From positions 434,001 through 498,000 of the forward strand of contig NZ_JALHLG010000005.1 in NCBI RefSeq assembly GCF_022832375.1: a DNA stretch of 64,000 nucleotides, given 5' to 3'. The position numbers and the translations under genes are program-made. The DNA is from Novosphingobium beihaiense (GTDB lineage: Bacteria > Pseudomonadota > Alphaproteobacteria > Sphingomonadales > Sphingomonadaceae). The notes under the pieces were generated by a model. It was not told the DNA's origin. It ran no database searches and saw nothing but the letters and a program-made list of their open reading frames with translations. Shown in pieces: positions 1-9,258 of this stretch (the stretch's first letter is position 1; each line of letters begins with the position of its first letter).

Positions 1-1766
1 TTGTGCGTGGAGGTGACGAACATCGTCGTCACGGCATCCTCTTCCTTCGTCGCCATACCGGCGCGGCCCTTGCCGCCGCGGGCCTGGGCACGGAAGGTGG
101 AGAGGGCGGTGCGCTTGATGTAGCCGTCCATGGTGACAGTCACCACCATGTCCTCGCGCTCGATCAGGTCTTCGTCCTCGATGCCGTCGAAGGCGGCGGT
201 AATCTCGGACATGCGCGGCGTGGCATAAAGATCGCGCACGGCCTGCAGTTCCTCGCGCATGACGCCGTAGAGCTTCACGCGGTCGGCCAGGATCGCCAGA
301 TATTCCTCGATGGCGACCGCGAGCTCCTTGAGCTCATCACCGATCTCGTCGCGGCCCAGTGCGGTCAGGCGGTGGAGACGCAGATCCAGAATGGCCTTAA
401 CCTGCGCTTCGGAAAGCCGGTAGGTGCCGCCGGTTTCTTCGGCCGTGGGCTCGATCGCCTCGACCAGACGGATATAGGGCGCAATTTCGCCGATCGGCCA
501 CTCCTTGGCGAGCAGCTTGGCGCGGGCGTCGGCCGGGTTCGAGGAACCGCGGATGATCGTCACGACTTCGTCCATGTTGGACACTGCGACCACGAGGCCA
601 AGCAGGATATGGGCCCGGTCGCGCGCCTTGTTCAGTTCGAACTTGGTGCGGCGGGTGATGACCTCTTCGCGGAACTGGATGAACGACTGGAGAATGTCGC
701 GCAGCGACAGGATTTCCGGCCGCCCGCCGCGGATCGCCAGCATGTTGGCCGGGAAGTTAGACTGCGCGGGCGTGTTGCGCCAGAGCTGGTTGAGCACGAC
801 TTCCGGCGAGGCGTCGCGCTTGAGGTCGATGACCACCCGCACGCCTTCGCGGTTGGATTCGTCGCGGATGTCGGAGACACCCTCGATCCGCTTGTCCTTG
901 GCGGCTTCGGCGATTTTCTCGACGAGGCCGGACTTGCCGACCTGATAGGGCATCGAGGTTAGGACGATCGAGCGGCGGTCGCCCCGGCCTTCCTCGATCT
1001 CGTGACGGCAGCGCTGGACGATCGAGCCGCGCCCCTGTGTATAGGCCGCGCGCGAACCGCTGGAGCCCAGGATCAGCGGTGCGGTCGGGAAATCCGGGCC
1101 CGGAATGATCTCGAACAGTTCCTCCGAGGAGATCCCCGGATTGTCCATCATCGCAAAGCAACCGTCGATCACTTCGCCCAGATTGTGCGGCGGAATGTTG
1201 GTCGCCATGCCGACCGCGATGCCGCCCGCGCCGTTGACCAGCAGGTTCGGGAAGCGTGCGGGCAGGACGGTCGGCTCCTGCCGCGAACCGTCGTAGTTGT
1301 CGGCGAAATCGACGGTGTTCTTGTCGAGATCGTCCATCAGCGAGTTGGCAACGCGGGCCAGACGCGCTTCGGTGTAACGCATGGAGGCCGGGGGGTCCGG
1401 GTCCATCGAGCCGAAGTTGCCCTGACCGTCGATCAGCGGCAGCCGCATCGACCAGTCCTGCGTCATGCGCGCCAGGGCATCGTAGATCGCGCTGTCACCG
1501 TGCGGGTGATAATTACCCATCACGTCGCCGACGATCTTCGCCGATTTGCGGTAGGGCCGTCCGGCGACGAAGCCGCCTTCCTGGCTGGCGAAGAGAATAC
1601 GCCGGTGGACGGGTTTCAAGCCGTCGCGCACGTCGGGAAGCGCGCGGCTCACGATCACGCTCATCGCGTAATCGAGATAGCTCGTCTTCATCTCATCGAC
1701 GATGTCGACGCGCGTGTATTCGCCTTCGGGGCCGGTGTGCTCGTTGTTCTCGGTGTCGTCGCTCAC
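1..1766 (-). CDS. gyrA: DNA gyrase subunit A, 3' part cut by the window edge
   Basis: Catalytic breakage-reunion subunit of gyrase, which introduces negative supercoils together with GyrB (not in the window). About 588 N-terminal codons are visible from a GTG start ([11 protein letters not shown]...). The protein has the conserved [19 protein letters not shown] start, the quinolone-determining loop [15 protein letters not shown], the catalytic tyrosine in [14 protein letters not shown], and the YTQGRGS segment. The frame runs off the left edge in the first part of the C-terminal beta-pinwheel ([16 protein letters not shown]). The positions equivalent to E. coli Ser83 and Asp87 are Ser and Asp, so no classic quinolone-resistance change is present. 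It is divergent from the secreted protein at 2093, with a 326-base gap. Identification is certain; the GTG start is the best in-frame choice. Confidence 0.97.
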   Translation of the reverse strand, partial: MSDDTENNEHTGPEGEYTRVDIVDEMKTSYLDYAMSVIVSRALPDVRDGLKPVHRRILFASQEGGFVAGRPYRKSAKIVGDVMGNYHPHGDSAIYDALARMTQDWSMRLPLIDGQGNFGSMDPDPPASMRYTEARLARVANSLMDDLDKNTVDFADNYDGSRQEPTVLPARFPNLLVNGAGGIAVGMATNIPPHNLGEVIDGCFAMMDNPGISSEELFEIIPGPDFPTAPLILGSSGSRAAYTQGRGSIVQRCRHEIEEGRGDRRSIVLTSMPYQVGKSGLVEKIAEAAKDKRIEGVSDIRDESNREGVRVVIDLKRDASPEVVLNQLWRNTPAQSNFPANMLAIRGGRPEILSLRDILQSFIQFREEVITRRTKFELNKARDRAHILLGLVVAVSNMDEVVTIIRGSSNPADARAKLLAKEWPIGEIAPYIRLVEAIEPTAEETGGTYRLSEAQVKAILDLRLHRLTALGRDEIGDELKELAVAIEEYLAILADRVKLYGVMREELQAVRDLYATPRMSEITAAFDGIEDEDLIEREDMVVTVTMDGYIKRTALSTFRAQARGGKGRAGMATKEEDAVTTMFVTSTH

Positions 1767-2092
1767 GCGGTTCTATCGCTGTTGTTGCGGAAAAAGGGTG
1801 ATGAACTGCCCTAGGACAAGCGCCGGACGATTGCCACAGCAAGGGGCACCCAGCCGGGGAAAACATCGCTGCGTTTTCCACACTTAAGAGCGCTTTTGCG
1901 GGCAATCGGGCCCTGGCGCTGTCATCGCGGGCCCATATCTGCGGCAAACTGCATTCAATAAGCGTTCAGTGGCGCGCGGGTAACAGGAGCGAAAGGTTGC
2001 CAAGCCGCCAATTCGGCGGCACACCGGCGCCGGTGAGTTACAGGTGCCCGTTTCCGGGCATGTATTGTTTTGTCTTGAGAGGAGTGGCCTTG
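1767..2092. promoter_or_regulatory. Divergent intergenic region between gyrA and the secreted protein, with stacked hairpins
   Basis: No gene is visible in this 326-base gap. Its right half holds three short perfect inverted repeats in a row: GCCGCC-aattc-GGCGGC (2004-2020), the 14-base palindrome CACCGGCGCCGGTG (2022-2035), and GCCCG-tttc-CGGGC (2046-2059). They lie 34 to 89 bases ahead of the ATG at 2093 and would form a structured 5' leader if transcription starts upstream. A purine-rich ribosome site (GAGAGGAG) follows at about 2077-2084. Promoters for both genes must be here, but no clear -10/-35 pair can be called. Confidence 0.4.
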
Positions 2093-3421
2093 ATGGCTCG
2101 CAAATTCCTGGTTTCCCGTTTTGCTCTCGCGCTCGCGCTGTCGAGTGGCATGGCCGTGGCGGTGGCGCCTCCGGCGATGGCCAAGAAGAAGGAAAAGGAA
2201 AAGGCGCCCGCCGCCAATTTCTCCGACGATTTCCGCAAGGCAGCAGGCCCGATCGAAAAGGCGATGACCGAGGCGACGTCGAAACTGCCTGCCGGTGCCG
2301 GTCCGGCCGACTTTGCAGCGGCCAAGACGCAGATCGATGCGGCGCTGGGCGGTGACGGCAAGGCGGCTTTCGAGGCCGCGATCCCGACCGCGACCACGCC
2401 GGACGACAAGCATGCCTTGGGTTCGATGCTCCGCAACTACGGCATCCTGTCCAAGGATTTGGCCTTCAAGCAGAAGGGTACGCTCCTTATGCTCGACAGC
2501 GGCAAGCTGGCGGCGGACAAAGTGGGCCAGATGGACTACGATGCCGGCGTAACGGCCTATCAGCTCAAGGACTGGACCAGCGCGGCGACCTACCTCAAGG
2601 CCGCGAAGGACGCTGGTTTTCAGGATCCGAACAACCAGCTCGAACTGATCCTTGCCGATGCCTACAAGCGCAGCGGCAACACCGAAGCCGTGCTGCAGAT
2701 GGCCAAGGAGGATATTGCCGCCGCCGAGGCCAATGGCACGGCTCCGGCCGAAACCTCGCTGCGCACCGTGCTGCAGCAGACGTATTCGGCCAAGCAGCTT
2801 GGGCCGTCGACCGAATACGCGGCCCTGCTGGGGCAGTACTATCCGAAGTCCTGGAACATCGCGATCTCGGTCGTCGGCCAGCTCGCCGCGCTCCCGCGTG
2901 AGCAGGATGTGGACTTGATGCGCCTGAAGTTCCTGACCAATTCGATGACGGAAAAGCGCGACTACTTCACGTATCTGGAAGATGTCGATCCGCGCGCCTA
3001 TCCGGGCGAAGCGATGAAGGTGATCAATGACGGTCTTGCCAAGGGCAAGCTGACCGAAGCTGAAATCGCCGCGGACAAGTCCAATACGCAATCGCGCGTC
3101 GCCAGCGACAAGGCATCGCTGCCGTCGGTGGCAAGCGATGCCATGAAGCCCGGCGCCAAGGCAGGCACTGTGGTCGGCGCCGGCGACGTTTTCCTGAGCT
3201 ATGATCAGCCTGCCAAGGCGGAAACCTTCTACGCCAAGGCGCTCGGAATGCCAGGTGTCGATGCGGACAAGGTCGCGCTGCGTCTCGGCATGACCCAGGC
3301 GTTGCAGGGCAAGTACGCCGATGCGGAGAGCAACTTCGCCAAGGTGAACGGGCCGCGCGCCACTGTTGCGAAAATGTGGAGCGCTTACGCCAAGGGCAAG
3401 GCGGCTTCCCCCGCCAGCTGA
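2093..3421 (+). CDS. Secreted alpha-helical repeat (TPR-like) protein, function unknown
   Basis: The protein has 442 residues from the ATG at 2093, chosen because GAGAGGAG lies just upstream and a good signal peptide follows (MARKFLVSRF, hydrophobic core, cleavage after AMA before KKKEKEK). An in-frame start at 1997 would bury that signal inside the protein. The mature part is acidic/alanine-rich and helical. It has segments that look like degenerate tetratricopeptide repeats, for example around the AYQLKDWTSAATYLKAAKDAG stretch, NTEAVLQMAKEDIAAAEAN and the C-terminal QGKYADAESNFAKV, each about 34 residues. No catalytic motif is seen. It probably acts in the periplasm as a scaffold. Similar 'hypothetical TPR' genes sit beside gyrA in sphingomonads (recollection). 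It stands alone and is followed by a strong terminator. Confidence 0.8.
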   Translation: MARKFLVSRFALALALSSGMAVAVAPPAMAKKKEKEKAPAANFSDDFRKAAGPIEKAMTEATSKLPAGAGPADFAAAKTQIDAALGGDGKAAFEAAIPTATTPDDKHALGSMLRNYGILSKDLAFKQKGTLLMLDSGKLAADKVGQMDYDAGVTAYQLKDWTSAATYLKAAKDAGFQDPNNQLELILADAYKRSGNTEAVLQMAKEDIAAAEANGTAPAETSLRTVLQQTYSAKQLGPSTEYAALLGQYYPKSWNIAISVVGQLAALPREQDVDLMRLKFLTNSMTEKRDYFTYLEDVDPRAYPGEAMKVINDGLAKGKLTEAEIAADKSNTQSRVASDKASLPSVASDAMKPGAKAGTVVGAGDVFLSYDQPAKAETFYAKALGMPGVDADKVALRLGMTQALQGKYADAESNFAKVNGPRATVAKMWSAYAKGKAASPAS

Positions 3422-3445
3422 CGGAAATCTGCGCTAGGCGCGAAA

Positions 3446-3482
3446 GAAAAAGGGCGGTGGGACTATCCCGCCGCCCTTTTTC
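3446..3482. terminator. Bidirectional Rho-independent terminator
   Basis: A 16-bp stem (AAAAAGGGCGGTGGGA / TCCCGCCGCCCTTTTT, one T-G pair) with a CTA loop and T-runs on both strands. It lies between the convergent secreted-protein gene and the carbonic anhydrase gene and can serve both. Confidence 0.88.
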
Positions 3483-3532
3483 GTTTGCCCTGGCGGGCGC
3501 CGCTGTCCAGCGATGGACAGGCTGTTTGTCCC

Positions 3533-4186
3533 TCAGGTCACAGGTGCGAATTCACCGCTGGAATCTTCCATCAGATGGAGGACACCGTCGGAGATCGCGA
3601 AGAACGCGCCGCGCAGCCGCAGGTCGCCATCGCGCACCTTGCGGCGAATGCAAGGGAACGTCATCAGGTTCTCAAGGCTGACTTTGACGGCGGCCTGTTC
3701 CATCTGGCGTTCCGCCGGGCGGCCTTCGGTGCCGTATTGCGCCGCGACTGGTTCGCGCGCATCGTCAAGCAGCGCGATCCAGTCGGCAATGAAGCCGCCT
3801 TCGCCCGGTTCCGTGCCGTGCAGTTCCTGTGTCAGCGCAGCCTTGCAGCCGCCGCACATGCCATGGCCCATGACCACGATTTCCTTCACCTTCAGCACCT
3901 GAACCGCGAATTCGAGCGCGGCGGAGACGCCGTGATGGCCGGGCGCGGTCTCAAACGGCGGCACCAGCGCGGCGACATTGCGCACGACGAATATCTCGCC
4001 TGGATCGGTATCGAAAATCTGTGTGGGATCGACGCGGCTGTCAGAGCAGGCGATGATCATCACTTCGGGCTGCTGCCCTTCCTGCAGGTGGGCCCAGCGC
4101 TCGCGGTGCGGGGTCCATCCCGTGTCACGAAAACGGCGATAACCGTCGAGGAGGTGATCCAGGGCGTTGCTTCCGTTTTCCGGCAT
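3533..4186 (-). CDS. can: Beta-class carbonic anhydrase
   Basis: A 217-residue cytoplasmic zinc enzyme interconverting CO2 and bicarbonate. The zinc-site motifs are all present: CSDSRVDP near residue 47 (Cys, with the Asp/Arg dyad) and GHGMCGGCKAA near residue 107 (His and Cys ligands). RNVAALVPP and the HHGVSAALEFAVQVL helix also match the family. Length is normal. It is transcribed alone toward the terminator at 3446-3482 and is divergent from lipA, with about 97 bases between the two starts. Bicarbonate supply for carboxylases is the usual role; nothing in the context suggests a more specialised job. Confidence 0.95.
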   Translation of the reverse strand: MPENGSNALDHLLDGYRRFRDTGWTPHRERWAHLQEGQQPEVMIIACSDSRVDPTQIFDTDPGEIFVVRNVAALVPPFETAPGHHGVSAALEFAVQVLKVKEIVVMGHGMCGGCKAALTQELHGTEPGEGGFIADWIALLDDAREPVAAQYGTEGRPAERQMEQAAVKVSLENLMTFPCIRRKVRDGDLRLRGAFFAISDGVLHLMEDSSGEFAPVT

Positions 4187-4283
4187 TGTGAGAGCACTCC
4201 ATAAGGGGGATTGAGGCCGTGGCCCGTCCTTAACCGGGATATTCGTACTGGCAAGGGCGCAAGCATATGACTATCTGGGCCCC

Positions 4284-5222
4284 ATGAACGATCTTTCCTC
4301 TGCACCGAGCCCCGAGAACAAACCGGAACGTCAGCGCAAACCGGACTGGATCCGCGTAAAGGCGCCAACAACCAAGGGATACGGCGAGACGCGCAAGCTT
4401 ATGCGCGATCTCAAGCTCAATACGGTGTGCGAAGAGGCGGCTTGCCCGAACATCGGCGAGTGCTGGACGAAGAAGCACGCCACGGTGATGATTCTCGGCG
4501 ACACCTGCACGCGCGCCTGCGCTTTTTGCAATGTGAAGACCGGGATGCCCGGCCGGGTGGATGCGGACGAGCCTGCCCATGTGGCGGAAGCCGCTGCCCA
4601 GATGGGGCTGGAGCACATTGTTATCACTTCGGTGGACCGCGACGATCTGCCCGATGGCGGTGCGAGTCAGTTCGTGAAGGTGATCGAGGAACTGCGCCGC
4701 AACGCGCCGCAGACCACGATCGAGATTCTCACTCCCGACTTCCGTGGCAAGATGCGCGCGGCGATCGAGGCGATCGCCGCTGCCCGGCCCGATGTCTACA
4801 ATCACAATCTGGAAACGGTTCCGCGGCTTTACCCAACGATCCGCCCCGGTGCGCGCTACTATGCCTCCCTGCGGCTGCTGGAGGAGGTAAAGGCTCACGA
4901 TCCTTCCATTTTCACCAAGTCCGGGGTCATGCTCGGGCTGGGGGAAGAGCGGCTCGAAGTGCATCAGGTGATGGACGACATGCGCTGTGCGGACATCGAT
5001 TTCCTGACCATGGGCCAGTATCTGCGCCCGACGCCCAAGCATACCGAGGTCAAGGAGTTCGTGACGCCTCAGGCTTTCGCGGCCTACGGCGCGATTGCCC
5101 GCGCGAAGGGCTTCCTGCAGGTGGCTTCGACGCCGCTGACCCGCTCAAGCTATCACGCGGGCGAGGATTTCGCGGAAATGCGCGCGGCTCGCGAAGCCAA
5201 GCTGGCGCGGGGGCAGCGTTGA
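4284..5222 (+). CDS. lipA: Lipoyl synthase (radical SAM)
   Basis: The protein has 312 residues and inserts two sulfurs into protein-bound octanoyl groups to make lipoate. It carries both iron-sulfur clusters of the family: the N-terminal auxiliary motif [12 protein letters not shown] (C-x4-C-x5-C) and the radical-SAM motif CTRACAFC (C-x3-C-x2-C). The [18 protein letters not shown] segment ([13 protein letters not shown]) and C-terminal [13 protein letters not shown] are also diagnostic. Its product modifies the E2 protein encoded at 49709 in this window, which has a lipoyl domain. It is followed after 52 bases by the COQ10/RatA-like gene, a pairing common in alphaproteobacteria. Confidence 0.97.
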   Translation: MNDLSSAPSPENKPERQRKPDWIRVKAPTTKGYGETRKLMRDLKLNTVCEEAACPNIGECWTKKHATVMILGDTCTRACAFCNVKTGMPGRVDADEPAHVAEAAAQMGLEHIVITSVDRDDLPDGGASQFVKVIEELRRNAPQTTIEILTPDFRGKMRAAIEAIAAARPDVYNHNLETVPRLYPTIRPGARYYASLRLLEEVKAHDPSIFTKSGVMLGLGEERLEVHQVMDDMRCADIDFLTMGQYLRPTPKHTEVKEFVTPQAFAAYGAIARAKGFLQVASTPLTRSSYHAGEDFAEMRAAREAKLARGQR

Positions 5223-5274
5223 TGTCCACCGGTGTACATTACATGGCCCGCAAGCCGGTGAAACAGGCCTGAAC

Positions 5275-5721
5275 ATGACGGGAATCCACGAAGTCCACCG
5301 CTTGCCCTACAGCGCCGAACAAATGTTCGACCTGGTGGCTGATGTCGGCCGTTATCAGGAGTTTCTGCCCTGGGTCGTGGCCACGCGCGTGAAGTCCGAC
5401 AACGGGCACGAGATGATCGCGGACATGCTCGTCGGCTTCAAGGCGCTGCGGGAAAAGTTCACCTCGCGCGTTGAGAGGCAGCGCCCGCGTGAAATCCGGG
5501 TTCACTATGTCGATGGACCGATGCGCGACCTTGATAACGTCTGGACGTTTCACCCGGTCAGCAGCACGGCCTGCGATGTCGAATTCGACGTGCAGTTCTC
5601 CTTTCGCAATGTGCTGTTCGAAAAGCTGGCAGGGCAGTATTTCGACAAGGCCTTCCGCAAAATGGTCGCGGCTTTCGAAACGCGCGCTGCGGAGCTTTAC
5701 GGCGTTCAGCAAGAGCCTTGA
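5275..5721 (+). CDS. COQ10/RatA-family START-domain protein
   Basis: A 148-residue protein covering the whole polyketide-cyclase/START fold used by mitochondrial Coq10 and bacterial RatA. The conserved opening HRLPYSAEQMFDLVADVGRYQEFLPW and the later VEFDVQFSFRN and FDKAFRKMVAAFETRA segments match the family. Coq10 homologues bind ubiquinone and support respiration; RatA was described as a toxin blocking ribosome association, so the molecular role here is not settled. The ATG at 5275 sits 52 bases after lipA and probably shares its transcript. Just before it, 5222-5239 is an imperfect 18-base palindrome around CCACCGGTG. Confidence 0.88.
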   Translation: MTGIHEVHRLPYSAEQMFDLVADVGRYQEFLPWVVATRVKSDNGHEMIADMLVGFKALREKFTSRVERQRPREIRVHYVDGPMRDLDNVWTFHPVSSTACDVEFDVQFSFRNVLFEKLAGQYFDKAFRKMVAAFETRAAELYGVQQEP

Positions 5722-5805
5722 GATGTGATAGTAACATTATGCAACCTAATCGAGTTACATAATGTAATCTGGAAGGCGTGGCGCGTGCGGTAAGCTCGCC
5801 TAAAA

Positions 5806-5851
5806 GTTACCTTTTTATACCTCGCGGTGTTCTGTGGTGTAAAAAGGTAAC
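5806..5851. repeat. AT-rich GTTACC hairpin, likely terminator
   Basis: The arms are GTTACCTTTTTATACC (5806-5821) and GGTGTAAAAAGGTAAC (5836-5851): 16 bp with a single G-T pair and a 14-base loop. It lies between the convergent COQ10-like and pncC genes. The stem is unusually AT-rich for this genome and does not end in a plain U-run, so it may act as a terminator, a protein-binding palindrome, or both. Upstream at about 5733-5764, ACATTATG is repeated inverted as CATAATGT. Confidence 0.6.
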
Positions 5852-5882
5852 CTTCATTCGATATACACTTGATTTACATCAC

Positions 5883-6392
5883 TTATTCTGCGTCGAGGCG
5901 CAAAAGCTCCAAGGCGGCGAGGGCGGCTTGATGCCGGATTTCGGCGCGGTTCGCGCCGTCGATCTGCCTCTGCTCGGCGTTCACCTCGTCGTCGCCGCGG
6001 ATGGCCAGGGCGAACACGACTGTGCCTACGGGCTTCATCTCGGTTCCGCCTTCGGGGCCTGCGATGCCGCTTACCGCCACGGCCACATCGGCGTTGCTGT
6101 TCCGGATTGCGCCTTGTGCCATAGCCCAGGCGGTTGCCGGAGATACCGCGCCGAAAGCGTCGAGCAGGTCTTGCGGAACCCCGAGAAGTTCCTGTTTCGC
6201 TTCGTTCGAATATGTCACGAACCCGCGGTCGAGCACGGCCGATGATCCGGGAATCTCGGTAAGCGCGGCGCAGACAAGGCCGCCGGTGCAACTCTCAGCC
6301 AGAGCAATCTTGCGGCCGGCAATCTTGTTGTCGGCAATTACCCGCTCTGCGAGTGAAACAAGGTCTTCGGGAAAAAACAATGTCTTGGCCAT
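5883..6392 (-). CDS. pncC: CinA-family nicotinamide-nucleotide amidohydrolase
   Basis: 169 residues corresponding to the stand-alone C-terminal CinA domain (PncC), which deamidates nicotinamide mononucleotide to nicotinate mononucleotide in pyridine-nucleotide recycling. Key motifs are ALAESCTGGLV with the nucleophilic Ser, VTYSNEAKQELLGV, AVAVSGIAGPEGG and KPVGTVVFAL. The N-terminal molybdopterin-binding-like domain of full CinA is absent, as is usual in alphaproteobacteria. It lies 16 bases downstream of the small secreted protein gene on the same strand, so the two are probably co-transcribed. Confidence 0.92.
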   Translation of the reverse strand: MAKTLFFPEDLVSLAERVIADNKIAGRKIALAESCTGGLVCAALTEIPGSSAVLDRGFVTYSNEAKQELLGVPQDLLDAFGAVSPATAWAMAQGAIRNSNADVAVAVSGIAGPEGGTEMKPVGTVVFALAIRGDDEVNAEQRQIDGANRAEIRHQAALAALELLRLDAE

Positions 6393-6408
6393 GACGATCC
6401 TTGAGGAT

Positions 6409-6927
6409 TCAATCCTTGCAAAGGGCGATCTTGCCCACTTTCGGCTCGGCTTTGCTCGCGGCTTCCATGGTAAGCGCGATCAGCCCAGCCGTGTTCTCCG
6501 GAGGCAAGGGAGACAGCAGATCGATCGCAATGTCCAGCTTGGTGCAGGATTTGAGGGCGATCTGCTGCGAAACGAAGCCTTCGACGAACGTGTCCGCAAG
6601 CTGCCGGGCAGTATCGTCGGGCAGGTTGCCGACAGTGCTCGCCGCATCCGGGCCGAGTGCTTTCATGAAGGCTGGTTTGGCATCGGGCCAGTACTTGGCC
6701 TTTTGCGTGGCGTAGCGCGCGGCGAGGGCGCCGCCATGCTGACGCAGAAATGCAGACGCGGGCAAGACAGGAGCGCAGCGCTTGACGGTTCCATTGATCG
6801 CTTCTGGCAGGGCATAGGCGACCAGAGAAGTTGCCTCCGTGCGGCTCAGGCAAACCGGTTCCGCCGCTGCGGCCAGCCCGGGAGCAAGAGCGAGCAGGCA
6901 GGAAGCCGCTCCGATCAATCCTTTCAT
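6409..6927 (-). CDS. Small secreted protein, function unknown
   Basis: 172 residues with a clear signal peptide (MKGLIGAASCLLALAPGLAAAA, cleavage before EPVC). The mature chain has four cysteines (VCLS, RCAP, SCTK, LCKD), suggesting two disulfides in the periplasm. It is mostly helical, and no catalytic motif or named family could be recognised. It lies between ispDF (25 bases upstream) and pncC (16 bases downstream), all on the minus strand, so it may be a passenger of an ispDF transcript. The coding call rests on the signal peptide, the codon use and tight packing. Confidence 0.78.
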   Translation of the reverse strand: MKGLIGAASCLLALAPGLAAAAEPVCLSRTEATSLVAYALPEAINGTVKRCAPVLPASAFLRQHGGALAARYATQKAKYWPDAKPAFMKALGPDAASTVGNLPDDTARQLADTFVEGFVSQQIALKSCTKLDIAIDLLSPLPPENTAGLIALTMEAASKAEPKVGKIALCKD

Positions 6928-6952
6928 GCCGGTAACTCCTGATTCTTAGAGT

Positions 6953-8149
6953 CTAAATTCGGACAAGGCTGACGGCTGCCTGCGCGGCAATGCCTTCGCC
7001 CCGTCCGGTAAAACCCAGTTTCTCGGTCGTTGTTGCCTTCACGCTGATGGCTGAAACGTCAGCCTGGAGAATTTCCGCCAGCCGCGCGCGCATGGCATCA
7101 CGATGCGGGCCGATCTTCGGCCGTTCGCATATGATCGTCACGTCCGCATTGCCAAGAACGTAACCGGCCTCTTGCACAAGTGTTCCGGCGTGGGAGAGAA
7201 ACTGATGGGAAGCCGCGCCTTTCCATTGCGGATCGCTGGGTGGAAAATGCTGCCCGATGTCGCCTGCGCCGATGGCGCCAAGCAGCGCATCGACCAGTGC
7301 ATGGATGGCAACGTCTGCGTCGCTATGTCCGGCAAGACCGTGCGTGTGTTCGATCCGGACGCCGCAAAGCCAGAGTTCCCCGCCTTCGGACAACCGGTGG
7401 ACATCGTACCCTGTCCCGACGCGGACAGCGGGAAGCGCAGCGGCAAAATCGGATGCAAATGTCAGCTTGTGCAGGGCTTCGTCCCCCTCGACCATGGCGA
7501 TTTCCATTCCCCGGGCTTGCGCGACCTGGGCATCGTCTCCGGCATTCATGTCACCTGGCCAGCTTCGGTGCGCGGCGAGAATGTCCGCAAAATGAAAAGC
7601 CTGCGGCGTCTGTACCCGGCGCAGGCTCTCGCGCCGTGCGGCCGGGCCCATGACGTCGCCGGATGGCCTGTGTGCGGCGTGGGCCAGGCTATCGACCATT
7701 GGCAGAACCGGGATGGCCCCCTGAAACTGCGTCAGGGCGTTGAGCAGCCGAGCGATTACGGTTTGCGGCAGAACCGGCCGGGCAGCGTCGTGAATCAGCA
7801 CATAGCCGGGCCCGGCATCCATCAGGGCTTCGAGCCCGAGGCGGACCGACTCCTGCCGCGTCTTGCCGCCATCCACAAAGCGCAGGCCGGGAATGCCGCT
7901 GAGGGCCTCGCCCACGATCGTTTCGGCGCCTGGCGGGATCATGACCGCGATGGGCGCAATTCCGGCACTGGCCAGTGCCTCGACCGAATGCCTGACCACC
8001 GGTTTACCACGCCATCGCGCGAATTGCTTGGGAAGCGGCTGTCCGGCCCGCAGCCCCTGGCCCGCGGCGACCACCACGGCGGCAGCCGGGGGGGCGCCAA
8101 AGCCAGTGCCGGGCGTGCCTTGCTCTTGTGCTGATACGATACACGACAT
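6953..8149 (-). CDS. ispDF: Bifunctional IspD/IspF isoprenoid enzyme
   Basis: A fusion of 2-C-methyl-D-erythritol 4-phosphate cytidylyltransferase and 2-C-methyl-D-erythritol 2,4-cyclodiphosphate synthase, two steps of the MEP pathway. The IspD half shows [27 protein letters not shown] and [11 protein letters not shown]. The IspF half begins at GTGYDVHRL and has the zinc-site [31 protein letters not shown] and [13 protein letters not shown]. The fusion is common in alphaproteobacteria. I place the start at the ATG of [10 protein letters not shown], giving 398 residues; a GTG 75 bases further upstream is also open but would leave only 5 bases before dusB, which is divergent. Confidence 0.95.
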   Translation of the reverse strand: MSCIVSAQEQGTPGTGFGAPPAAAVVVAAGQGLRAGQPLPKQFARWRGKPVVRHSVEALASAGIAPIAVMIPPGAETIVGEALSGIPGLRFVDGGKTRQESVRLGLEALMDAGPGYVLIHDAARPVLPQTVIARLLNALTQFQGAIPVLPMVDSLAHAAHRPSGDVMGPAARRESLRRVQTPQAFHFADILAAHRSWPGDMNAGDDAQVAQARGMEIAMVEGDEALHKLTFASDFAAALPAVRVGTGYDVHRLSEGGELWLCGVRIEHTHGLAGHSDADVAIHALVDALLGAIGAGDIGQHFPPSDPQWKGAASHQFLSHAGTLVQEAGYVLGNADVTIICERPKIGPHRDAMRARLAEILQADVSAISVKATTTEKLGFTGRGEGIAAQAAVSLVRI

Positions 8150-8212
8150 TACCGCCGCCGGTAATCGCTTGCCGGAGCGAGGGCAATCCACTATGCGCTG
8201 CCTGTTTTTTAG

Positions 8213-8222
8213 GCAACGTTGC
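8213..8222. promoter_or_regulatory. Palindrome GCAACGTTGC in the ispDF/dusB divergent gap
   Basis: A perfect 10-base palindrome 8 bases ahead of the dusB ATG, in the only 80 bases shared by the two divergent transcription units. It could be an operator, but short palindromes arise by chance and no protein can be assigned. Confidence 0.25.
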
Positions 8223-8229
8223 ACATATT

Positions 8230-9258
8230 ATGATCGAACTGCCCGCTCCTCCCGCGCTAAAGCCCATTCATGTCGGTCCGGTGACGATCGACTGCCCGGT
8301 CGTGCTCGCACCGATGACGGGCGTTTCGGATTTGCCGTTCCGCCGGATGGTGCGCAGCTTCGGTTCCGGCCTGAACGTTACCGAAATGATCGCAAGCCCG
8401 GCGGCGATCCGCGAAACCCGCGTTTCGCTGCAGAAAGCGATGTGGGACCAGATCGAGGATCCGGTCTCCATGCAGCTTGTGGGCTGCGAGCCCGATCAGA
8501 TGGCCGAGGCGGCCAAGCTGGTGGAAGACCGCGGCGCGGCGATCATCGACATCAATATGGGGTGCCCGGTCCGCAAGGTCGTCAATGGCGATGCCGGTTC
8601 GGCATTGATGCGCGATGTTCCGCTGGCGACGCAATTGATCGAGGCAACGGTCAAGGCCGTGAACGTGCCCGTCACTGTGAAAATGCGCATGGGCTGGTGC
8701 CATGACAGCCTTAATGCACCGGAACTGGCGCGCATCGCCGAAGATCTGGGCGCCAGGATGATCACGGTCCATGGCCGCACCCGCAACCAGATGTACAAGG
8801 GAGAAGCTGATTGGAGCTTCGTCCGCAAGGTTAAAGATGCGGTTTCGATCCCCGTTATCGTCAATGGCGATATCTGCGGCATTGACGACGCGGCGAAAGC
8901 TTTGGAGCAGTCTGGCGCGGACGGGCTGATGATCGGGCGCGGCGCTTACGGCAAGCCCTGGATTCTCGCGCAAGTCATGCGCTGGTGGCGCGGCGGCGGG
9001 CTGATGGCCGATCCCGGCTTCGGTGAGCAGTACGAGATCATCCGCGAACACTACGAAGCCATGCTCTCGCACTATGGGCGCGAAACCGGCGTGAAGATGG
9101 CGCGCAAGCACCTGGGCTGGTACGTCAAGGGGCTGAAGGGCTCGGCCGAATTCCGTAACCGCGTGAACTTCATCGACGATGCGGACGAAGTGCTGCGCTC
9201 GCTCGCGGAGTTCTATGCGCCTTACCGGTCCACCGGTGGACAGTTACGGGCCGCATGA
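8230..9258 (+). CDS. dusB: tRNA-dihydrouridine synthase B
   Basis: 342 residues from the ATG of MIELPAPP. An FMN-dependent TIM-barrel enzyme that reduces uridines in the tRNA D-loop. Family motifs: [25 protein letters not shown] [31 protein letters not shown] (catalytic Cys in GCPV), [30 protein letters not shown] and [13 protein letters not shown]. It is the first gene of the dusB-ntrB-ntrC unit; its stop overlaps the ntrB start as ATGA. The same dus-ntrBC order is seen in many proteobacteria (nifR3-ntrBC), so dusB probably carries the promoter of the regulatory pair. A 14-base palindrome (9228-9241) overlaps its last codons. Confidence 0.95.
   Translation: MIELPAPPALKPIHVGPVTIDCPVVLAPMTGVSDLPFRRMVRSFGSGLNVTEMIASPAAIRETRVSLQKAMWDQIEDPVSMQLVGCEPDQMAEAAKLVEDRGAAIIDINMGCPVRKVVNGDAGSALMRDVPLATQLIEATVKAVNVPVTVKMRMGWCHDSLNAPELARIAEDLGARMITVHGRTRNQMYKGEADWSFVRKVKDAVSIPVIVNGDICGIDDAAKALEQSGADGLMIGRGAYGKPWILAQVMRWWRGGGLMADPGFGEQYEIIREHYEAMLSHYGRETGVKMARKHLGWYVKGLKGSAEFRNRVNFIDDADEVLRSLAEFYAPYRSTGGQLRAA

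Noticed and set aside
5222..5272. A 16-codon frame with a start right at the lipA stop
   Set aside because: Too short and without a ribosome site; the palindrome there explains the base pattern better.
8150..8224. N-terminal extension of ispDF from a GTG
   Set aside because: It would add 25 residues with no IspD similarity and nearly abut the divergent dusB start.
9228..9241. A 14-base palindrome GTCCACCGGTGGAC at the end of dusB as an operator for ntrB
   Set aside because: It is inside coding sequence of a translationally coupled operon, and a similar CCACCGGTG occurs at 5226-5234 without a regulatory context; likely chance in GC-rich DNA.
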